NCBI GenBank assembly: GCA_963969365.1 | Contig: OZ017750.1 | Span: forward strand, 3,596,001-3,660,000 | Source of the DNA: Asterochloris sp. CNOR1 | Taxonomy: Eukaryota > Chlorophyta > Trebouxiophyceae > Trebouxiales > Trebouxiaceae | Direction of reading: 5' to 3' | Length of the DNA: 64,000 nt | Shown here: one piece after another, positions 44,358 to 60,711 of the stretch | Numbering within the stretch: position 1 is the first letter of the stretch | How the letters are laid out: the number at the start of each line of letters is the position of its first letter | The notes under the pieces: model-generated | Seen by the model: only the letters and a program-made list of their open reading frames with translations | What the model was told of the DNA's origin: nothing | Databases searched by the model: none | Translations under genes and position numbers: made by a program

Positions 44358-45390
44358 TCACAGGGAAGGAATGCTCTCAAAGCGCTGGTAGTAGCCCGTG
44401 TTGCTGAGCTCTGCGTCTGCCTCCCCAATGACTGTGCGAAGCACTGTCCTGGGGGCTGTGGTGAAGAGGCATCCAGTCACTACAGAGGCGCCCCAGACGG
44501 GATGGAGCGGCGCCTACAGTACAGTAGGCAGCCCATGTGCAAAGGCTTGCTGATGCTTGGGACCTCAAAGACTTGAGCACTCACCATGTGGGGACCTGCC
44601 TGACATCTCTGCAGGCAAAGAAGTTTGCAGACCAGGCCGACATGATCAATGCATTCGCGAGTGTTGCCGGATATGACCTGCATGGCAATGACGCTGCTTG
44701 ATGGCGGCACTGGCGGGAGTCAGGGATGCGGGGGGGCGACAACGTCTCAGGGCAGGGAGCAGGGCTGGCTGCACCGCTGTTCCCAAAAATGGGTCGACAA
44801 AGTCTGCACAGCAGCCCCGATCCATCAGCTTGCTGCACACAAGCTTGGCGAAATCCATGAACTACAGCCAGTAGGGAGCCAGTGTCAGCTTGAGAGACCG
44901 GTGCCAGCATGCCTCTAGACTCAAGTGAAGTGCTCGCCTCTTCAAGCAAGCGGACGCGCTCATGCTCTGACTGAGGGCTGCTGCCTGAGAGGTCAACCTC
45001 TGCACCAGTACTTCAGCCCATGTGACTGTGGCGCCTACCAAGCAATGCAAGCTCAAAGAACCTCACCGGACCTTTGACAGATGGCAATGATCTGTAAACC
45101 ATGCATGTTCATGTCTGGAATCGCAGCACGGAGGGTCTGCTGATCCTCAGGTGGGCATGCTGCAGCCATGAGCGCACAGCTGAGCTTTCTGAAGCCGCTG
45201 CATGGGAGGATGAGTGTGAGAGAGCCAACACCATGCACTGAATACTCCAGCTTGCCACCCCATGCTGATCTGGTCCTGGCAACTGCCATGTGTATCAAGT
45301 GCCCACCCCAAGTCTACCAAGTTGCTGCTGCTGCTCTGTACCTGCCAGACTCTCCGGGCAAGCGAGCCAACATCAGCTGCCACAGGGCCA
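44358..45390 (-). CDS. MMADHC: MMADHC homologue (cobalamin trafficking protein D type)
   Basis: Minus-strand exons: about 45170-45085 (CPPEDQQTLRAAIPDM, then LQIIAICQRSG); about 44995-44935 (QSEHERVRLLEE); about 44868-44780 (FMDFAKLVCSKLMDRGCCAD, FVDPFLG); and 44508-44358 (APLHPVWGASVVTGCLFTTA, then ELSNTGYYQRFESIPSL, stop). These match the animal MMADHC order CPELL...PE, then LEKFINGAKEIC...YWADFIDP, then HSLWGTHVVVGSIFT. MMADHC binds cobalamin carriers and directs vitamin B12 toward cytosolic methionine synthase or mitochondrial methylmalonyl-CoA mutase. The intron after RLLEE begins GC rather than GT (AG, then GCGAGC) and ends TGTAG. One internal exon (before APLHPVWG) and the true first exon are not resolved. 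The 5' end abuts the tRNA gene. Confidence 0.75.
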
Positions 45391-45485
45391 CAGCTGTGAA
45401 TGCTTGTTTCAGGTCAGAAACTATTTACAGCCATGTTGCAGCCTAGTCACGGAAACAAATCTTTCAAAAAGGCACAGGTTTCGAA

Positions 45486-45614
45486 GGGATCTTAGCTCAG
45501 TTGGGAGAGCGCAGCACTGAAGATGCTGAGGTCCATGGTTCGATATCAAAACTGTCCACCTGCATGGACTGTCGATAGCCCGATTGCTTACAAAGCAAGT
45601 CTCATGAGATCCCA
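45486..45614 (+). tRNA. tRNA-Phe(GAA) with an apparent 56-nt T-loop intron
   Basis: Acceptor 5' strand GGGATCT (45486-45492), TA, D-arm GCTC/GAGC with loop AGTTGGGA, anticodon stem CAGCA/TGCTG with loop CTGAAGA (GAA anticodon, G37 as in nuclear tRNA-Phe), variable AGGTC, T-stem CATGG (45534-45538) and T-loop start TTCGAT. The partner strands are not adjacent. TCATG (45602-45606) and AGATCCC (45607-45613) lie 56 nt later than expected and pair with the T-stem (one G-U) and all seven acceptor pairs; A45614 is the discriminator. Removing 56 nt gives a 73-nt tRNA. A- and B-box words are present. The first TTTT run (about 45625) follows the distal strand, as a Pol III terminator should. The insert contains hairpins (GTCCA/TGGAC, TTGC/GCAA). 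Confidence 0.65.
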
Positions 45615-45639
45615 GTCGTGACCTGATGTTTTGCCCTGT

Positions 45640-47105
45640 TGCCACCAAGAGTACAGGACATGGTTGAGCACTGTGTGACAGGTGTGAAACTATCAGTGAC
45701 CTCACGGGCCCTCAGTGTGCTGTCCCAGACTCTGACCAGCCTGGTATGTGGCGCTGCAATGAATCAGGGAACGGCCCCATTCTCTGAAATTGTGAAGCAG
45801 CAGTCCATGTTGCATGACGACCCAGGGAGCTTGGCTTGAACAACATAGAGCACAGCTGAAGCAATTTGTTGTCCCCAGCAGGGTGCCACTGGTAGCAAGT
45901 GAGAGCGACCAGTGCCAGGAACTCTGCAAGACACCCTCTGCGGCTCCACAAGGGGCCTGTCTAGTGGGCTAGCCACCAAGCAATGCATACAGCAGCAGCT
46001 AGTTCAGCAGCGCTCCAGGGCAGCATGGTCAAGTTGGGAAAAGTGCAGATACAGGCCAGGCAAATTGCAGGTGACATGGGCCTTCAGGGAGGCCTGCTGG
46101 TGCTTGATCCCTTGTGCAGCCCGCTCCAAGTGTCGACTCTGAGCAGCCATTTATTGCTGTGCTACCTTCTAAGGCCCCCAGCTGTTTCTTTTAAAGCTGT
46201 CTAACCAGTCCCTCACGTCTGACTATGGCATGTTGGGGCCCTGGCAGCTGAGGAGGGCTTCCACCTGGGCTGCTGAGGGTGCATGTGGTAGGCTTACCAG
46301 CCTCAGCGTGAAGCGAGAGGAAGGCTTGCTGCAGGGCTGCCATTTGCTGGCCGCAGCCCTTTGGTCTCTTCTGACTCTGGTGCAGCAAAACAGCGGGAGC
46401 CTGATCAATAATGCAGGCTTGAGGTGATGACCACCTCTCAGCCTGACAATGCTACGACTCTTGAGAGCAAGTCTGTTGTGCAGGGTCGGTAAGTGTTGCA
46501 GCGGTATGCAACATGCAGGTCAGCATAGCCCCTCACTGCAGTTGGAGGTCACCAGCAAGGCTTGCACTGCACTGGTGCTGGCCCTGCTCATGCGCCCAGC
46601 TGCAACAGGGAAGCCTCATGGTGTCTGTGGTGCTGTTGTCTTGCGTGGCTACTGCTAGCTGCAGATGTCCTTTTGAGCCCAACATAAACGTCCTGGAATT
46701 ATTGCTGCACTCTGTGCAGAAACACTATGGTGTGCAGAACAGGGAAGCAGTAGCACACATCAATTAGCTCCGACAGCCTTGCTAGTCTCTCTGCGCAGCA
46801 TGGCTGTCAGATCCCCTGCCTGGGTACTGGCAACACTGTCTGTGACCTCGTCTTCAGCCTTCCCCCTCATGACTTGCAGCCAAAAACCTGGCTTAGCTTA
46901 ATCCAGACAGCAACCACACTGGAATGCCGCAATGCCTTGATGGACAACTGCAATTGACAAGAGCCAGACGCTGCTGATAGAAGTTACAAAACACCACAGT
47001 GCCCAAACATATACCCAAAACAACTCGGGTGGGATACAACAATGTACAGGCGCAGAGCCAGGCGTCAAGACAGTCTGTGCAATGGTGGCAGCACTATGTA
47101 AACAT
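45640..47105. other. About 1.4 kb without a supported gene
   Basis: Short frames on both strands lack recognisable residues. A TTACA word at 46984-46988 (TGTAA on the minus strand), about 120 bp past the RING-FYVE-SYLF stop, is a likely polyadenylation signal for that gene. The stretch 46790-47090 could be old transposon-derived sequence but gives no clear motif. Confidence 0.4.
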
Positions 47106-50100
47106 TTATTCAGAAAAAAGGTCGCCCATCATGCCATTCTCTGGTCCCCCGTCATCGCTGTACATGCTCCTGGCTCCTGCCACACTGGAGCGCCAGTCTG
47201 GCTCAGCAGTGCCCCGCTCCACTGAGCGCCCCCTGCTCAGATACCCTTCGCTGCTGTCGGGAGTGATGGGGCGGCGATGCGCCGCAGGTGACTGAGGAGC
47301 AGGCAGTGGCGGCCTGCAGCATGGTGCGCCTTTTTAGTCAGCAGTCCAGGGTGACAATGCACAGCACAGGGGAAGATTGCTGTAATCCACACATGGGAGT
47401 GCTGCAAACCATGCCGTTAGGGCAGGTCTGTGTGCCAGGCCATGGTGGCCACCCTTCCATCTTGCTTTGAAAGGTGGGCTGCAGCCCAAGACGGGACAAG
47501 CTGCTGGCATGAAAAGACAGCTTGCTCCCTGTGATAACGTCATGTTGCACCTCAAAGCATGTGGCCCACCTGCTGGCTTCAGCCACCGACAGGGGCAGCT
47601 CCACCTTGGCCAAGACTTCCTCCAGCGCTGCATACAGGGGATGTGCAGCTGCTGGAGGAGCCACACTGTCTTCCGTCAGCAGCTGCCAGGCCGGCAGGGA
47701 CCGCCCGTAAAAGCAGCTGTTGATGGAGCCGCGTGTGTAGATCAGCGTGCCCTCCACCCCAATGCCTGCAACAAGGGCACCACATGAGCTGCTGTTTGAG
47801 GGGTGCTGCAGCAGAGAGGTATGAATGCGAGGAAGAATCTCTCCCAAAACCGGCGGAAGGTGACTGAACAACTGGGGCACTGTGGCCCTGAGGCTGCAGC
47901 ACCCGCACCCCCACTTCCAGGCTAGCACAGCCTGACGTGCCCCTCATCCAAGACACACACGCTCTGTTCGGTGCTGCTGCAGCGAGCAGTTTGTCCACTG
48001 CAAGCACAACATGTCAGTGCACTTCAGCCCACCTGCATAGGCCCCTCTGCTGCAGCTGTAGGAGTAGCACAGGGCTGCACCCATGGTGCCCATGCGCATG
48101 ACTGCGTCGGCCTGCCTCCCCAGGGGCCCCACTGCCAGGCTGGCATTGCCGCCCAGGCCAGCATGCACACTCCCACAGAAGGCTTGGACGGCGGCTCTGC
48201 AGCAGGCGCAAGGGTGTCTGTCAGTGCTGCCAGGCATGCGAAACGCCTAAACGGCTACGCCGCAGCAGGCACATGGAGTCTCTCAGTGCTGTCCTGCATG
48301 CCACCGCAGAGGGCCCAAGTCGCTGCGCTGCAGCAGGCACAGCATGTTTCTCAGTGCTGTCATGCATGCCACCGCAGACCGCCCCAGTCGCTGCGCTGCA
48401 GCAGGCACAACATGTTTCTCAGTGCTGTCATGCATGCCACAGCAAAACGCCCCAGTCGCTGCGCTGCAGCAGGCACAACAGGATCTCACTGCTGTCATGC
48501 AGAAGGCCCAAATGGCAGCCCTGCAGCAGGTGCAAGGATGTCTCTGCCATGTCTGTGCGTAGAAGCTAGGGCTGATGATCTCTCTGCCGGCCCAGGTCAC
48601 TGTAGGCACTGTAGGGCATGGACATGGCAGCCTTACCAAGCCTCACATGATTTACACGCAAAGCCAGGCTCTCGTGAAGCCAGCTGAAGGCCTCTTGTTG
48701 CAGCAGACAAAGCAACGTCCACTGTGGGGGTCTTCATGCAGTGCTGCCTGTCCAGCCGCCGACATGTCATGCGAGCTGGAGAGGCAGGCACATGTTCGTA
48801 CAGGACAAGCCCCTGATGCAGGAGTGCACAGCAGTCATTGAGTCCAGCAAAGGGTAAGCAGGGCAGACGGGCAGGTCCAGAGGGGCCCTGATGCTGCAGA
48901 GGCAGCACTGACCATTGCATAGTACACTGAGCGGACTCAGCAAGCACGACGTGTACATCGCCCTCGCATGCATCTTGACTAGATGTAGCACATGGTGCCA
49001 CATCAGGAGAGCCTGGCAGTGAGCTGAAGGAACCAGAAGGGGCTGGTTGCAAGGCAGACTGAAGACTTCTGCCAGCGTATCAGGCTAGTAGGAGGCCAAC
49101 AAACATGCATCACGCAGGCTCACTGGTTGCGCAGCACGACGAGCAGGTCGTGCAGGGCGCCGCCGGCCTGGAAGCCCCAGCCCAGCGAGACCAGCCCCAG
49201 CGCGCTGGGAGCGCTCCAGCTGGCGGGGGTGGCGGCATCCCCCGGGCGCCGCACCACCACCAGGCCAGTCCCCACAGCCCCACTCCAGCCCATGCCTGCC
49301 TGCAGCAGGCGACGACATGAGGTGTTGGGTCACAGCGCTGGCCACCAGTTGATAGCCGACATGAGTGAGGTGCCTGGCACTGGAAGCGGCAGGTCCAAGA
49401 TGTAGTCACGAGGTTGGTTCAAATAGGAGCATCGGTGCAGAGTCTAAAGCAACAGCAGAGACTGGCACGTGCTGTAAGGCTGCAATCGTTCCCATGCCAG
49501 CATGCTTCCAGTGCTTGCTTATGAGTTCTGCCTCTCAGCAGCAGGCAGCTACTATTCCTCTGATGTCAGACAACACCCTTGTACATGCTCACCTTGAGCA
49601 CAGACAGAATGGCAAATCCTGCAGCCCCGCGAAGGACTGCTGCTGGTATGCCCCTCTCTGGCTGAAGGCGGCCCACCTGCAGAGACGACCTCCAGCTCTG
49701 AACAGAGGGCTTCTGCTTGCTCTGGCACGGCTGTGACAACAGGCAGTCCCATGCTGCACAGGTCACGCTGGTCGGCGCCACGCGACTCAGCCTGGCACCA
49801 AAGGGCATGAGAACTGGCATAGATGCAGCACAGCACAGCACGGCAGCACCACCCTGCAAGCCCAGGACAAACCCCCAAGCAGGCTAGTTCACCAAGCAGC
49901 ACATCAGCATATCTGTCCTGCATGGAGCACCCAGAACCAGCAGCTGGTGAGGGTATGTGACTAGTGGTGCAGGTGAGGTACATTCTCCACGAACACTGCA
50001 GTGAGGCAGCCCTCTGTGGTCTGGCAGGGCAGGTGACGAGCGGCCAATGCCTGCCTAGACAAGTAAGCATTTGGCTACTCGGGGAGCAGAGAGAAGGGCG

Positions 50101-52468
50101 GCTTGCCTGAGCGAAGGAGCGCACGATGTTGGTGGCCTTGTAGATGTCGGTGGCCAGGCTGCCGCTGAGGGGGTTGTTCAGCCAGCTCCGTGCCACGCTG
50201 TTGTCTGTGAGGTCGTGCACTGCAGGCTGCACAGCCTGGCTGATGGTGCCTGCAGGGAAGGGGTTGGCTGCAGCGTGAGCCTGCACTCCATGTACTAACG
50301 CTTGTGCAGCCAGTGAAGTTCTGCACAGCAGTGGCTGCACAGCCTGGCGGGTGGCGCCTGGATGGTTCAGGAGATGCAGTGTCAGCCTGCACTCCGTGTG
50401 CATGGGCATGTGTGCAGCTGGTGTTCTCTGCTGTCCGGTGCACCAGTGTGATGCCCAGGCAGGGGACGGGTAGTTCCTGTGCCTGCTGAAGGCGCTGGGT
50501 GCATGCTCCAGAAAGCAGCGAAAGACCTCCTCGACAGAGGACCACCTGCCTCAGGCAGACATGCTGTATCTGGTCCAATGGCCCCTTTCACACAGACGCA
50601 GGGCTGTGCAGACAGCTCTGCGGGGGGGGGGATTGCTCCTCACAGCTCTTGTGACGCCTTTCGCCCTGAGCCCTGCACATCTTGTATGCCCACCTGCCAG
50701 GAAGGGCTGCAGGGGCTCCAGCAGCTCTGCGCAGGGACTGCAGCAGCGCTGGGGCTCATGCTCCTGGAACTTGGGGGGCAGCAGCAGCCTCCGCCGGCTG
50801 CAGGCGTGGCAGAAGATCTGCCCACACAGGCGGCAGTGGTGCCGAGCCCGCCTGAAGGGCCTGCGGGCAGAGTGCTGACCGTGAGGCAGTGCATGATACT
50901 GCAGAGGGCCAGGCTCTGGGACGGGAGGCAGTGGGCGAAAAGCACCTGGCTAAAGCACCCTCGCTTGCCACCCTTCACAAGACCAGGCCAGACGCATAAG
51001 ACTTCAACCAACATGACAGGCAAGACAGGCATCTTGCTGCCAGCAGAAACCAGCGCCACAGTGTGCCACAGGGAGCTACAAAGGTCAGTAAGATGATGTG
51101 CCGCGGCCAAGATCGCCTGTTGAGGGCAGGGGCCTCAGGCTTGCACTCTTGTGCTTGGTTTGTTGACTCTGCACCACAGCAGCTGGGCCCGGCGCTACGA
51201 CTCACTGGAAGGGCTTCTCGCAGCTGCGACAGGCCGCTGCGTGGCTGTCTGGCAGCCACATGGGCGTCTCCAGGGACAGCAAGTCCCCCTGCCCCGATCG
51301 CACAGCATGCAGGGACACATGCATCGGCGGCGCTGTCGGCACCAGCGCCACGTCGCTGTCCATGCTGGCAGCGGAGTCCAATGCCCCCTCCCCTGCAAAC
51401 TCCCTGCCCTTCCCTGCACACGTCAGAGGAGCTACGGTCGGTCCCTGTGGCTGCGGCGCTGTCTGGCTGAGCTCACGCCTGCTGGACTGCTTGTGGGGGT
51501 GTCTAGGCCATGCAGATTGCTGGCCCACAGCTGCTGTCAGACGTTTTCTTGACACCCTGCACCTGTTCCCTGCTGCCCAGCCAAGCGCAGCACTGCCGGT
51601 CAGGCAGGTCTCGAACCAATCCCCCAAGCAAGATCTATGCCTCTCTTTGCAAAGCACATGTTTCAAGCGTTCCTACATTGTATGTGGCAATGGTGTACTG
51701 GAAGCCTGATCTTTACGCCAAAGGCTTGCAATCAGAGGTAATGTAAGGCCCTAAAACAGGTTGCAGCGAACATGCATCATGATGGCTGACCTGTCTGCCC
51801 TGCAACCACTGTCTGCCAGCCGTCCTGGTCAACTGTGTGCAGCGCAGCTGCCAGGGTCACCAGATCCCGCAGCTCGTGGTTCACAGCCTGCAGAGCAGTG
51901 AACCCAATTCAGGGGCATACCAGAATCTAGCCCGAAGCAGCCTAGGTTCTGCCTCAAGGCAAATGTCAGCAAGCCTTGTCATGCTGCCTGCAGACCGCAG
52001 CCCCCACTGTGCTGCTCTCATGACCTGTGCAGGTGATCTGTTCAGGAGGCAGCTCGCAGCAAGGTTCACCAGCAGGACACGCACCAGCTGGACCTCTTTT
52101 GGAAAGGGCGCACGGCACAGAGGGCACTCCTGTTTGCTGTGGCGCGCTGAGGCCATGCACTGAAGGCAGCCGTTGTGCCCTGCAGACAGAGGCAACCGCT
52201 GCACTGCTCAAGGAGTCCTGCCGTGGAGCATCAAGATTGCCAGTGGGTATGCGCAGCTGCAGGATCTGTGCTGATCCCTGTCTGAACACGAGAGCATGGT
52301 CACATAGAACCTGTCATTTGTGCCAAAAGATACAACAGTGAAGCAGTGCGGGGGCAGGCGCCACTCACAAGAGGCAGAGGGCTCACCGCAAGGCAAGGTG
52401 ATGGGCCCTCCATACTTGCCCAGCATTTCGCAGCAGATGCTGCACAGTGGCAGAGCATTGCCCCGCAT
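47106..52468 (-). CDS. RING-FYVE-SYLF protein, about 520 aa
   Basis: The start is ATG at 52468; an in-frame stop lies just upstream. Exons join in phase: 52468-52389 plus about 52183-52090 form a RING finger (LCSICCEML... LPCGHNGCLQC... CPLCRAPFP); about 51898-51805 (AVNHELRDLVTLAAALH); 51424-51195 (WLPDSHAAACRSCEKPF) plus 50863-50692 form a FYVE finger with eight zinc ligands and RARHHCR; 50250-50110 (VHDLTDNSVARSWLNNPLSG); 49308-49127 (GLVSLGWGFQAGGALHDLLV); 48198-48025 (HAGLGGNASLAVGPLGRQAD); and 47766-47530 (GIGVEGTLIYTRGSINSCFY) make a SYLF domain; a Ser/Arg-rich tail ends GMMGDLFSE. FYVE binds PI3P on endosomes, SYLF binds phosphoinositides or actin, and RING suggests E3 ubiquitin ligase activity. 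Plants have FYVE-SYLF proteins; the added RING is unusual. Confidence 0.82.
48190..48545 (-). repeat. Six-copy, about 68-bp acceptor-boundary array
   Basis: Units begin near 48197, 48259, 48328, 48396, 48464 and 48521, with spacing mostly 68 bp. On the gene strand each holds CTGTGCCTGCTGCAG-type acceptor sequence, then a few exon-like bases (CGCAGCGACTGGG). The copy at 48197 is the one used to enter the SYLF exon. The middle copies are nearly identical, so the array is young. Confidence 0.85.
50215..50385 (-). repeat. Acceptor-boundary duplication before the exon preceding the SYLF core
   Basis: The real exon start (GCACCATCAGCCAGGCTGTG on the gene strand, about 50250) is echoed about 120 bp upstream in the intron as CGCCACCCGCCAGGCTGTGC (about 50368). 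Both are followed by CAGCC... and preceded by similar words. Confidence 0.6.
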
Positions 52469-52836
52469 GCTGACCAACTTCTTGAAGTGACACTGCACCC
52501 TGGCTTTGGCAGACTACATGCTCTCCTCTTCTGGACGCTGAGGTCTAGGCTGCTTCTCCACAGCCCAGCTGGAGACTCGTAACCCAGCTCAGCCCAATAA
52601 CTGCAGGTGCGGCGCCTTGGTCCTCTTGGGCCTCGATAACCTTCAGGAGGAGTCCTTGGGGACTGGCCCAAGCACCTTCACGGAACCACAATCACAAGAA
52701 TGCAAGGGGATCGACACAGACATTTACATTCTTTGAACTACTGAGTTAAGCTTTCATTGTGACCGTGGAGTGACTCTGCGGGTCCCTGTGCACCAGGAGG
52801 CTGAAATTCGGCTTGCCTTCTTAGACATTCTGCATA

Positions 52837-57824
<4,988 letters not shown>

Positions 57825-59735
57825 TGGCTAGGACTGGCAATGCAGAGACTGACTTTACTGGAATGATGCCCAATCTGAATGCACGAATGTGACTGCAAGC
57901 AAAGTAGTGTGTCCAGCTCTGGTGGCCTCAGCAGATAGCCGTGCAGACTGCGCTGCTGACTTGATGTGGCTAATGCTCTGGGCTTTTGAGATCACCTTTC
58001 AGAGACACCGGCAATATTGTTTGAACTGCAAGAGTGTCTGCCTCGCTCAACCAATTTATTGCTCACATCTTAGTTGTGTGTATGAGCTGGCCAGGCGGCG
58101 AAGGGCACACTTTATCGTCAAAAGATGCTTTTTTAACTTAACCTACTGAGCAGCTTTGCTCAGCAGCTGCTGAATGGGCTTAGCCTGCTAAAAGGGTTGT
58201 GTGCATACACAGCTTAGCAAGCTATGCTTTGCCCCCAAAGTTAATGTACAAAGGGCTCCAGGCTCAAATGAGGGCAATCCAGCTCCCAAGACAGCAGGCT
58301 GCGTCTGAGCAGAGGCTGCACAGCATAAACGTTGTTGCCCCCCACCTGATGCAGGCACCATGTGCCACACCATGTGCAGACATGCGGCCACGGCAGCTGA
58401 TGCCCAAGTCCTGAGAGGCTGAACCAGCCTGCTGCACAGGAGCCTCATTGCTCATCAGCAAGAGGTGGTGCATGGTGCCCGATGCTGGTTTGGGGCTGTG
58501 TATTGCAGCGCTGCAACCACATGTCTGCCTGGGCAAAGCAAAGCTGCCCACAGCTGTTCAGCTCATTGGCTGTAGACACTTCCATCAGCTGCGAACGCCA
58601 AGGCCGCCGCAAGTCTGAATCCCCACAGGTGCCAGAGCCGCCTGCAGTTCTGGTTGGCCTGCTGCAAGCTCAGCACCTCATAGTGCCAATGCGCAGCACC
58701 TCAGCACTGAGAGAAGCAGCATTGGTCGACCCATCAAGACTATAACCAGCCCTGATGCCCTGTTTTTGGTGGGAAGAGCCTTGGAATGCTGCAACCTGCA
58801 GGCACAGTCAGCCAATTGGTGGAACCACTGCGAGATGTGTGCCACATCTTGGTGTGATTGCAACATGCTATGCCAGCCAATTGAGATGCTCAGCATGTGC
58901 ACCAAGTTGGAACAGTGGCTACCCAAGCATGCCTTGCGGTGCTCTCATGCTCCGAGGTCCTCATGGCAGCGCGCCAGCTGCTTCATGTGGCAGTGGTGTC
59001 TCAGGGTGAGATACCCAGGACACAGCTGTCAATGCAGAACCGTGGCACAGGGAGTGCCCAGTGGAGGTACAGAGGTGTGCAGCCTCTAGGGCGGCCACTC
59101 CCAAACAGCTGTCGGGCGTCTGATGCTCTCATAGCCATCCAAAATTTCCATATATTCAAATTTCAGGGGTTCCAAAACGTTCACTCCAGCCACTCCAGCG
59201 CCACTACCCACCAGCGCCTCACAACACCAGGCTTCCAGGACCCCGTCTGTGCCTGCATCAAGCCCATCGGTGAGGAGACCGGCCTAGTTGACCAGCAGAT
59301 GCCGTCAGGCCCTGGTGCCTGGCAGCCGTGTCCCCGTCTCCCAGCCTGCTTCTGTGATGTCAGCGCCTGCCACCCTGCCCGATGCAGCATCGCAGCAGGT
59401 CCCTGCCGTTTCACCGATGCCTTGGCGCCATCAGCCGATCCTGCCTGCTGTCAGCCAGCATCAGCTCAGCCTTACAGCCTGGGACCTCTGCTGCCTCATG
59501 GGCCATGCTGCCTTACACTGGGGGTGACTCACTGCCAGCAACTAGCTCTCTACAAGTCTGGCCCCTCAGCCAGCAGCCTGCAGCTCCCAGACTAGCCTGG
59601 ACCTGCCAGCAGTGGCAGCCTGCATCTGGACAGCATGCATTACTCAAGCGCTGCATCATTGGCCTCAAGTGCAGCTTCCAGATGCTTCGCACCTCTGCTG
59701 CAGGTGCTCACCTACCCCAAACAGACATCATCGCC
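57825..59735. other. About 1.9 kb without a supported gene
   Basis: A 232-codon frame (58897-59595) is open but Pro/Ser/Cys-rich, without motifs, and competes with two other open frames over the same stretch. It probably reflects base composition. The region likely holds the MSI1 3' end and the promoter of the small secreted protein. An AT-richer patch lies at 57990-58150. Confidence 0.4.
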
Positions 59736-60113
59736 ATGAACTTCTTCCTGAAGGCCATCGTGGTGCTGGCAGCAGCCCTGCTGGCTGCCGTGCCAACCCA
59801 GGCCGCAGGTGAGAATCATTTCACACCCTGCCCTTTTCAGCACACCGCGAAGCTGGCATGAGTCTCTGATTTGTGATGGCTGTACGCCTCTAGTCATACA
59901 CACCTTGTGCAGGGATGAAGCCCAATTCATGGCAGCCCACCGATGCCCATGCAGAGTCTGACATCACCACTAACTGATTCCCTCCTTGTTTTGTCAGGCC
60001 GGGGCCTTGCCCAGATGGAGCTTGCTGGTGTGTCCTACGCCACAGCACCTGCCCCTGGGCCTGCCCCGGTGGGGGCACCACTGGCTGCGCCAGCTGGCAT
60101 GGAGTCACCCTGA
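59736..60113 (+). CDS. Short secreted Ala/Pro-rich (AGP-like) peptide
   Basis: Two exons, 59736-59808 and 59998-60113, join in phase to give about 62 residues. The first exon is a clear signal peptide (MNFFLKAIVVLAAALLAAVP, then TQAA as a likely cleavage site). The mature part ends in an Ala/Pro stretch (APAPGPAPVGAPLAAPAG), the composition of arabinogalactan peptides whose prolines are hydroxylated and glycosylated. No C-terminal GPI-anchor hydrophobic tail is seen, so it is probably secreted to the wall. A TGTAA signal lies at 60398. An upstream extension in the same frame exists, but the signal peptide fixes this start. Confidence 0.6.
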
Positions 60114-60711
60114 ACGCAGCTCTAGACAACGTCCTACTGAGGCTTATCTGTGTACTCCCAGCCAGCCAAGGCACATGCCTGCTGTAGACAGTTCGGCATC
60201 ATGCAGTGCCACCAGGGCATGACCATGCCACAGTCAAGGACCTTGCAGAAACAGATGCACCCGGACTCAATTCTTGAGCCATACTTGTTTTCGTTTTTGC
60301 TGTATGTACTTTGAACATGGGTTCCATTGGCCTCACAAGGAGCTGCATGGTGTCAATTGATTATTAGATGCAGCTGCTGCAGATTGCAGCTGACATCTGT
60401 AAGGTAGTGTGTTACATTTTAGACATTGATGCGTCTTGCTGGGTTGCATATACAAGGTAGTGGCAGCTTTGAATGGTTGTGGAACTGGCAGCAAGAGGGT
60501 CGCCAGCAGTCAGGCTGCAGCTTGTTGCCAGTTTCACTGCCTCCTAGAGAGGGAAGCAAGCTGCCTTGAGGAGTCTCTGAGGCACCATCATCTGATGCTT
60601 CTGGCATGGACTTGCCGCATATACAACACACGCACAGCCATCGAAGTTGACCAATCTCAATCAGGGTGCCGCATGAGCACTGCAGGCATGCATTCACTGG
60701 CCATAAGGCAA

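Noticed and set aside
45486-45560. Simple 73-nt tRNA ending near 45558
   Set aside because: With contiguous reading the T-stem and acceptor do not pair; the partner strands lie at 45602-45613, so the longer form was called instead.
48190-48545. Evenly spaced 68-bp repeats resembling a CRISPR array
   Set aside because: Whole units are similar, with no constant repeat and variable spacer, and they lie in a eukaryotic intron next to the matching exon edge.
58897-59595. 232-codon frame between MSI1 and the AGP-like gene
   Set aside because: Two other frames are equally open over the same stretch, composition is Pro/Ser/Cys-rich and no motif or splice support is seen.
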